64,000 nucleotides of DNA, from positions 248,001 through 312,000 of the forward strand of contig NZ_QHKY01000004.1 in the NCBI RefSeq assembly GCF_003194605.1. Reading direction: 5' to 3'. The position numbers were made by a program, and so were the translations under genes. Of this stretch, positions 61,793 to 64,000 are shown piece after piece; positions within the stretch are counted from its first letter, which is position 1; each line of letters begins with the position of its first letter. The notes beneath the pieces are model-generated. The model was not told the DNA's origin. It saw only the letters and a program-made list of their open reading frames with translations, and did no database searches. The stretch comes from Nocardioides gilvus (GTDB taxonomy: Bacteria > Actinomycetota > Actinomycetes > Propionibacteriales > Nocardioidaceae).

Positions 61793-62481
61793 GCGGGTGC
61801 TCCTGTCTTCTCTACCGCGACCGTGGTCGCCTTCTTGGTCAGGTGCTCACGCAGCCAGAGCGCTCCCAGCAGGAAGCACAACTGGACCCCGGAGTTGGTC
61901 AGTTGCTCGGCCCACTGGATCTCTTCCGACTGCCTCGGCTGGGCGGCCAGCGGCGGGAGGATGTTGGTGCCGAGCACATAGATGATGAAGAGGATCCCGA
62001 CGGACGTCTTGCCCGCCTTGAAAGCGGTGACCGCTGCCGTGACCCCGAAGAGGGTCGCACCCACCGCGGCTGCGATCAGGAGCGGCCACGTGTCCCCCAT
62101 CCAGAGGGCGCCGATGGCCGCAGCGAGCGGGAAGGCGACGAACGGCCAGCCGAGGACCAACTGTCCTTTGACGGCGCTGAGCAGTGCCCACGCCATGGCG
62201 GCGAACCCGAAGGCGATGCACGGGAAGAGCAACTGCTCCAGCAAGGGGTACTCCCAGCATCCCGTGGCCACGAGGAGCTTCCAGGTCGCCTTGCCGAATC
62301 CACCCACCCCGATGAGCAGTGCGCCCAACGCAGCGACCCCGAATGCCTTCGGAACACGCTCACGAACCATCAACGCCAGGACGACGAGTGCGCCGGTCGC
62401 CAGGATGCAGGGGACGAAGTCCTCCACCGCCAGGGCCACCCCGTACTCGGTGCACACGTCGACGCCGCGAGTTGCGAGCAT
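61789..62481 (-). CDS. Seven-helix membrane protein of unknown function
   Basis: A 230-residue protein with seven hydrophobic segments, small cytosolic loops and a conserved-looking P-L-L-E-Q-L-L-F-P-C near residue 88. I recognise no family. No Lys in helix 7 and no Asp/Glu pair typical of rhodopsins is seen. The start overlaps the stop of the SDR gene (TGATG) and its stop overlaps the next start. It may be a transporter or a membrane sensor for the pathway. Confidence 0.7.
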   Translation of the reverse strand: MLATRGVDVCTEYGVALAVEDFVPCILATGALVVLALMVRERVPKAFGVAALGALLIGVGGFGKATWKLLVATGCWEYPLLEQLLFPCIAFGFAAMAWALLSAVKGQLVLGWPFVAFPLAAAIGALWMGDTWPLLIAAAVGATLFGVTAAVTAFKAGKTSVGILFIIYVLGTNILPPLAAQPRQSEEIQWAEQLTNSGVQLCFLLGALWLREHLTKKATTVAVEKTGAPA

Positions 62482-63284
62482 CAGGTGTCCTGGAACAGAT
62501 CGCGCTTGGTGAAGCCGGCCGTCAGGAACCGCTTCGCAGCCTTGGGCCCGGTCAACCACGCGACCCGCGCGCCGGACTTCGAGGCCTTGAGGACGCCGTC
62601 GGCCAGGAAGGGTGTCACCGTCTCGACCTTGTCGCCGAGGATGTTGAAGATCTTCTTCGCCTTGGCGAACCCCTCGGGGTCGTTCCCGTAGTCACCCACC
62701 AACAGGTCGGTCACCACGATGCCTGGCGAGAGGAAACCGATCTTGACGTCGGTGCCCTTGGTCTCCTTGACCAGCGCCTCGGTGAGGTAGTTGACCGCCC
62801 GCTTCGACGCGCCGTACACGGCGATGCCGGGCTGGATCTGGCCGTTCGACCCTAGGCCCTCCATGTTCCAGATCCATCCGCCGCCGGGCTGTGACGTCAT
62901 GCCTTGACCGGCGACTGCGCAACCGTTGACGACGCCGTTCACATTGATCGAGAAGACTTCGTCGAACTTCACCATGTCGGTCGCGAGCAGCGGCACCCGT
63001 TCGGTGGAGATGCCGGCATTGTTGACCCACACGTCCACACGGCCGAAGGTCGCCATGGCGTGGTCCCACAGTGCCTGGACCGAAGCGCGATCACTGACGT
63101 CGGTGGGCAGTCCAGTGGCCCGATCGCCGGCACGCAACTGGGTCAGGGCAGCCTCCACCGACGCTGCAGAACGACCACAGATGACGACGCGTGCGCCTCT
63201 GGCGAGGAACTCCCGGGCCAGGCCGAGACCGATCCCGCGGGTGCCTCCGGTGACGACGACGACCCGACCACGTGCGGCGCTCAT
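62481..63284 (-). CDS. SDR enzyme resembling NYC1/NOL (paralogue of the 45400 gene)
   Basis: A 267-residue SDR: T-G-G-T-R-G-I-G near residue 14, W-V-N-N-A-G near 89, catalytic Y-G-A-S-K near 157. It has the same C-terminal extension (W-L-T-G-P-K-A-A-K-R-F-L near 248) and N-M-E-G-L-G-S-N-G near 139 as NYC1/NOL proteins. The ATG at 63284 overlaps the preceding stop by ATGA. It is part of a four-gene operon that enters from outside the window. Confidence 0.82.
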   Translation of the reverse strand: MSAARGRVVVVTGGTRGIGLGLAREFLARGARVVICGRSAASVEAALTQLRAGDRATGLPTDVSDRASVQALWDHAMATFGRVDVWVNNAGISTERVPLLATDMVKFDEVFSINVNGVVNGCAVAGQGMTSQPGGGWIWNMEGLGSNGQIQPGIAVYGASKRAVNYLTEALVKETKGTDVKIGFLSPGIVVTDLLVGDYGNDPEGFAKAKKIFNILGDKVETVTPFLADGVLKASKSGARVAWLTGPKAAKRFLTAGFTKRDLFQDT

Positions 63285-64000
63285 CGTGCCTCCCACTGCA
63301 ACGAGCCGTGCACCCAATGAGTGGTCCGCTCGCCCGACATGAGTTGCCAGACGATGGCGAGCTCCCGGGTCTCGGGGTCGATGAGGACCTCGCGGCCGCG
63401 GATCTTCTCCACTCCCCGTCCGTCGGCGCCCATGAGGTGCTGGACGGTGAAGAGCGCACGGCCGTACGACGTGGCGTTGCCGAACACCTCGGGGCCCTCG
63501 AACATGGTGCGGGCGCCGTCCCGGTAGCGGTCAAAGCTGTACGACCGGTCCAGGTCACCGGTCCAGGTGATGGTGTGACGAGCGGAGCGCAGGGACGTCG
63601 GGTCGTGCTCGATCCTCACCCGGACCTCGCCGGTCGCGCTGGTCTGGTCGGCGTTGTCCACGAAGAGGGTCCCGGTCCAAACGCCCTTCTCCTTGGTGGG
63701 GAGCACCTGGGGCCGGGAGCCACGCTCCTGCTCGAGGGCGCGCCACTCGTCGACGAACTGCTGCGTCTCCGGGTTGGTCTCACGGTCGGTGGTCCGCTTG
63801 TAGATGCCGTTGAACACGGCGCAGACGGCCCAGCCGTCGTGCAGCACCGAGGAGTACACCTGGGTCTCGCCGTCGGCGAGCACCTGGTTCCACGTGCGAA
63901 GGTCGGCCTGCCAACCGGGTGAGTAGTAGTTGGCCTCGACGAAGAAGCCGTACGGCTGTCCGGTCCCGTAGAAGTCGGGTCCCGTGTAGACCCTGTTCTC
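63281..64000 (-). CDS. Hypothetical protein, 5' end outside the window
   Basis: The frame is open to the end of the window (~239 codons visible). The visible part is beta-rich with aromatic residues (Y-G-F-F-V-E-A-N-Y-Y near the left end) and W-T-G-T-L-F-V-D-N near the middle, compatible with a lipocalin- or calycin-like fold. No family is recognised. It is the first visible gene of the operon with the NYC1-like SDR, the seven-helix protein and the maleate isomerase relative. Confidence 0.65.
   Translation of the reverse strand, partial: ENRVYTGPDFYGTGQPYGFFVEANYYSPGWQADLRTWNQVLADGETQVYSSVLHDGWAVCAVFNGIYKRTTDRETNPETQQFVDEWRALEQERGSRPQVLPTKEKGVWTGTLFVDNADQTSATGEVRVRIEHDPTSLRSARHTITWTGDLDRSYSFDRYRDGARTMFEGPEVFGNATSYGRALFTVQHLMGADGRGVEKIRGREVLIDPETRELAIVWQLMSGERTTHWVHGSLQWEAR

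Overview
The window is high-GC chromosomal DNA of an actinobacterium, most likely a member of the Nocardioidaceae (Nocardioides or a close relative). The evidence is the conserved actinobacterial gene order (pafC-tatA-tatC-dgk-helY; lnt-ppm1-fxsA-rbpA; the gcvP/garA/gcvH/pgsA block), a SigR-type promoter on rbpA, and many genes that start directly downstream of a -10 hexamer with no leader. The genus is inferred. I found no rRNA, tRNA, CRISPR array, prophage or transposase.

Layout. (1) 1-9.7 kb: housekeeping genes for proteasome-linked regulation (pafC), Tat export, lipid kinase, HelY helicase, 5'-3' exonuclease, lipoprotein acylation and mannosylation (lnt, ppm1), and RbpA. (2) 9.7-19.4 kb: an MFS/GDPD pair, a MurA-type enzyme fused to an XRE helix-turn-helix domain, a UvrA-like ATPase, a VTT-family membrane protein with a CDP-alcohol phosphotransferase, a DksA-like protein and a Ca2+/Na+ antiporter. 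(3) 19.4-24.5 kb: a looser region with two DinB-fold proteins, a His-rich DUF4396 membrane protein behind a CsoR-type operator, a GNAT and a HAD gene separated by copies of an intergenic repeat, a possible gene remnant and an orphan palindrome. (4) 24.5-32 kb: OsmC, a SufS-like enzyme, a SpoIVB/S55-like secreted protein, PepN and FdhD. (5) 32-43.5 kb: gcvP behind a glycine riboswitch, then a block with the same order as Mycobacterium tuberculosis Rv1830-Rv1822, ending in two CNNM/HlyC transporters. (6) 43.6-64 kb: an accessory region.

The accessory region is the most interesting part. It carries two SDR enzymes resembling plant chlorophyll b reductase (NYC1/NOL), a protein resembling red chlorophyll catabolite reductase (RCCR), an alpha/beta hydrolase, a VOC protein, an ABM-like small protein, a DUF2236 oxygenase-like protein, a maleate isomerase/arylmalonate decarboxylase relative, a Liv-type ABC transporter with LivH-LivM-LivG fused in one chain, and a GntR/FCD regulator. 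Several of these transcription units share an AT-rich promoter-proximal motif. I propose a catabolic system for tetrapyrrole (chlorophyll or bilin) breakdown products. Family recognition comes from motif reading; the pathway itself is inference. A class E sortase and two LPXTG surface proteins, one with a neocarzinostatin-like domain, lie in the same region and are probably a separate system interrupted by the transporter operon.
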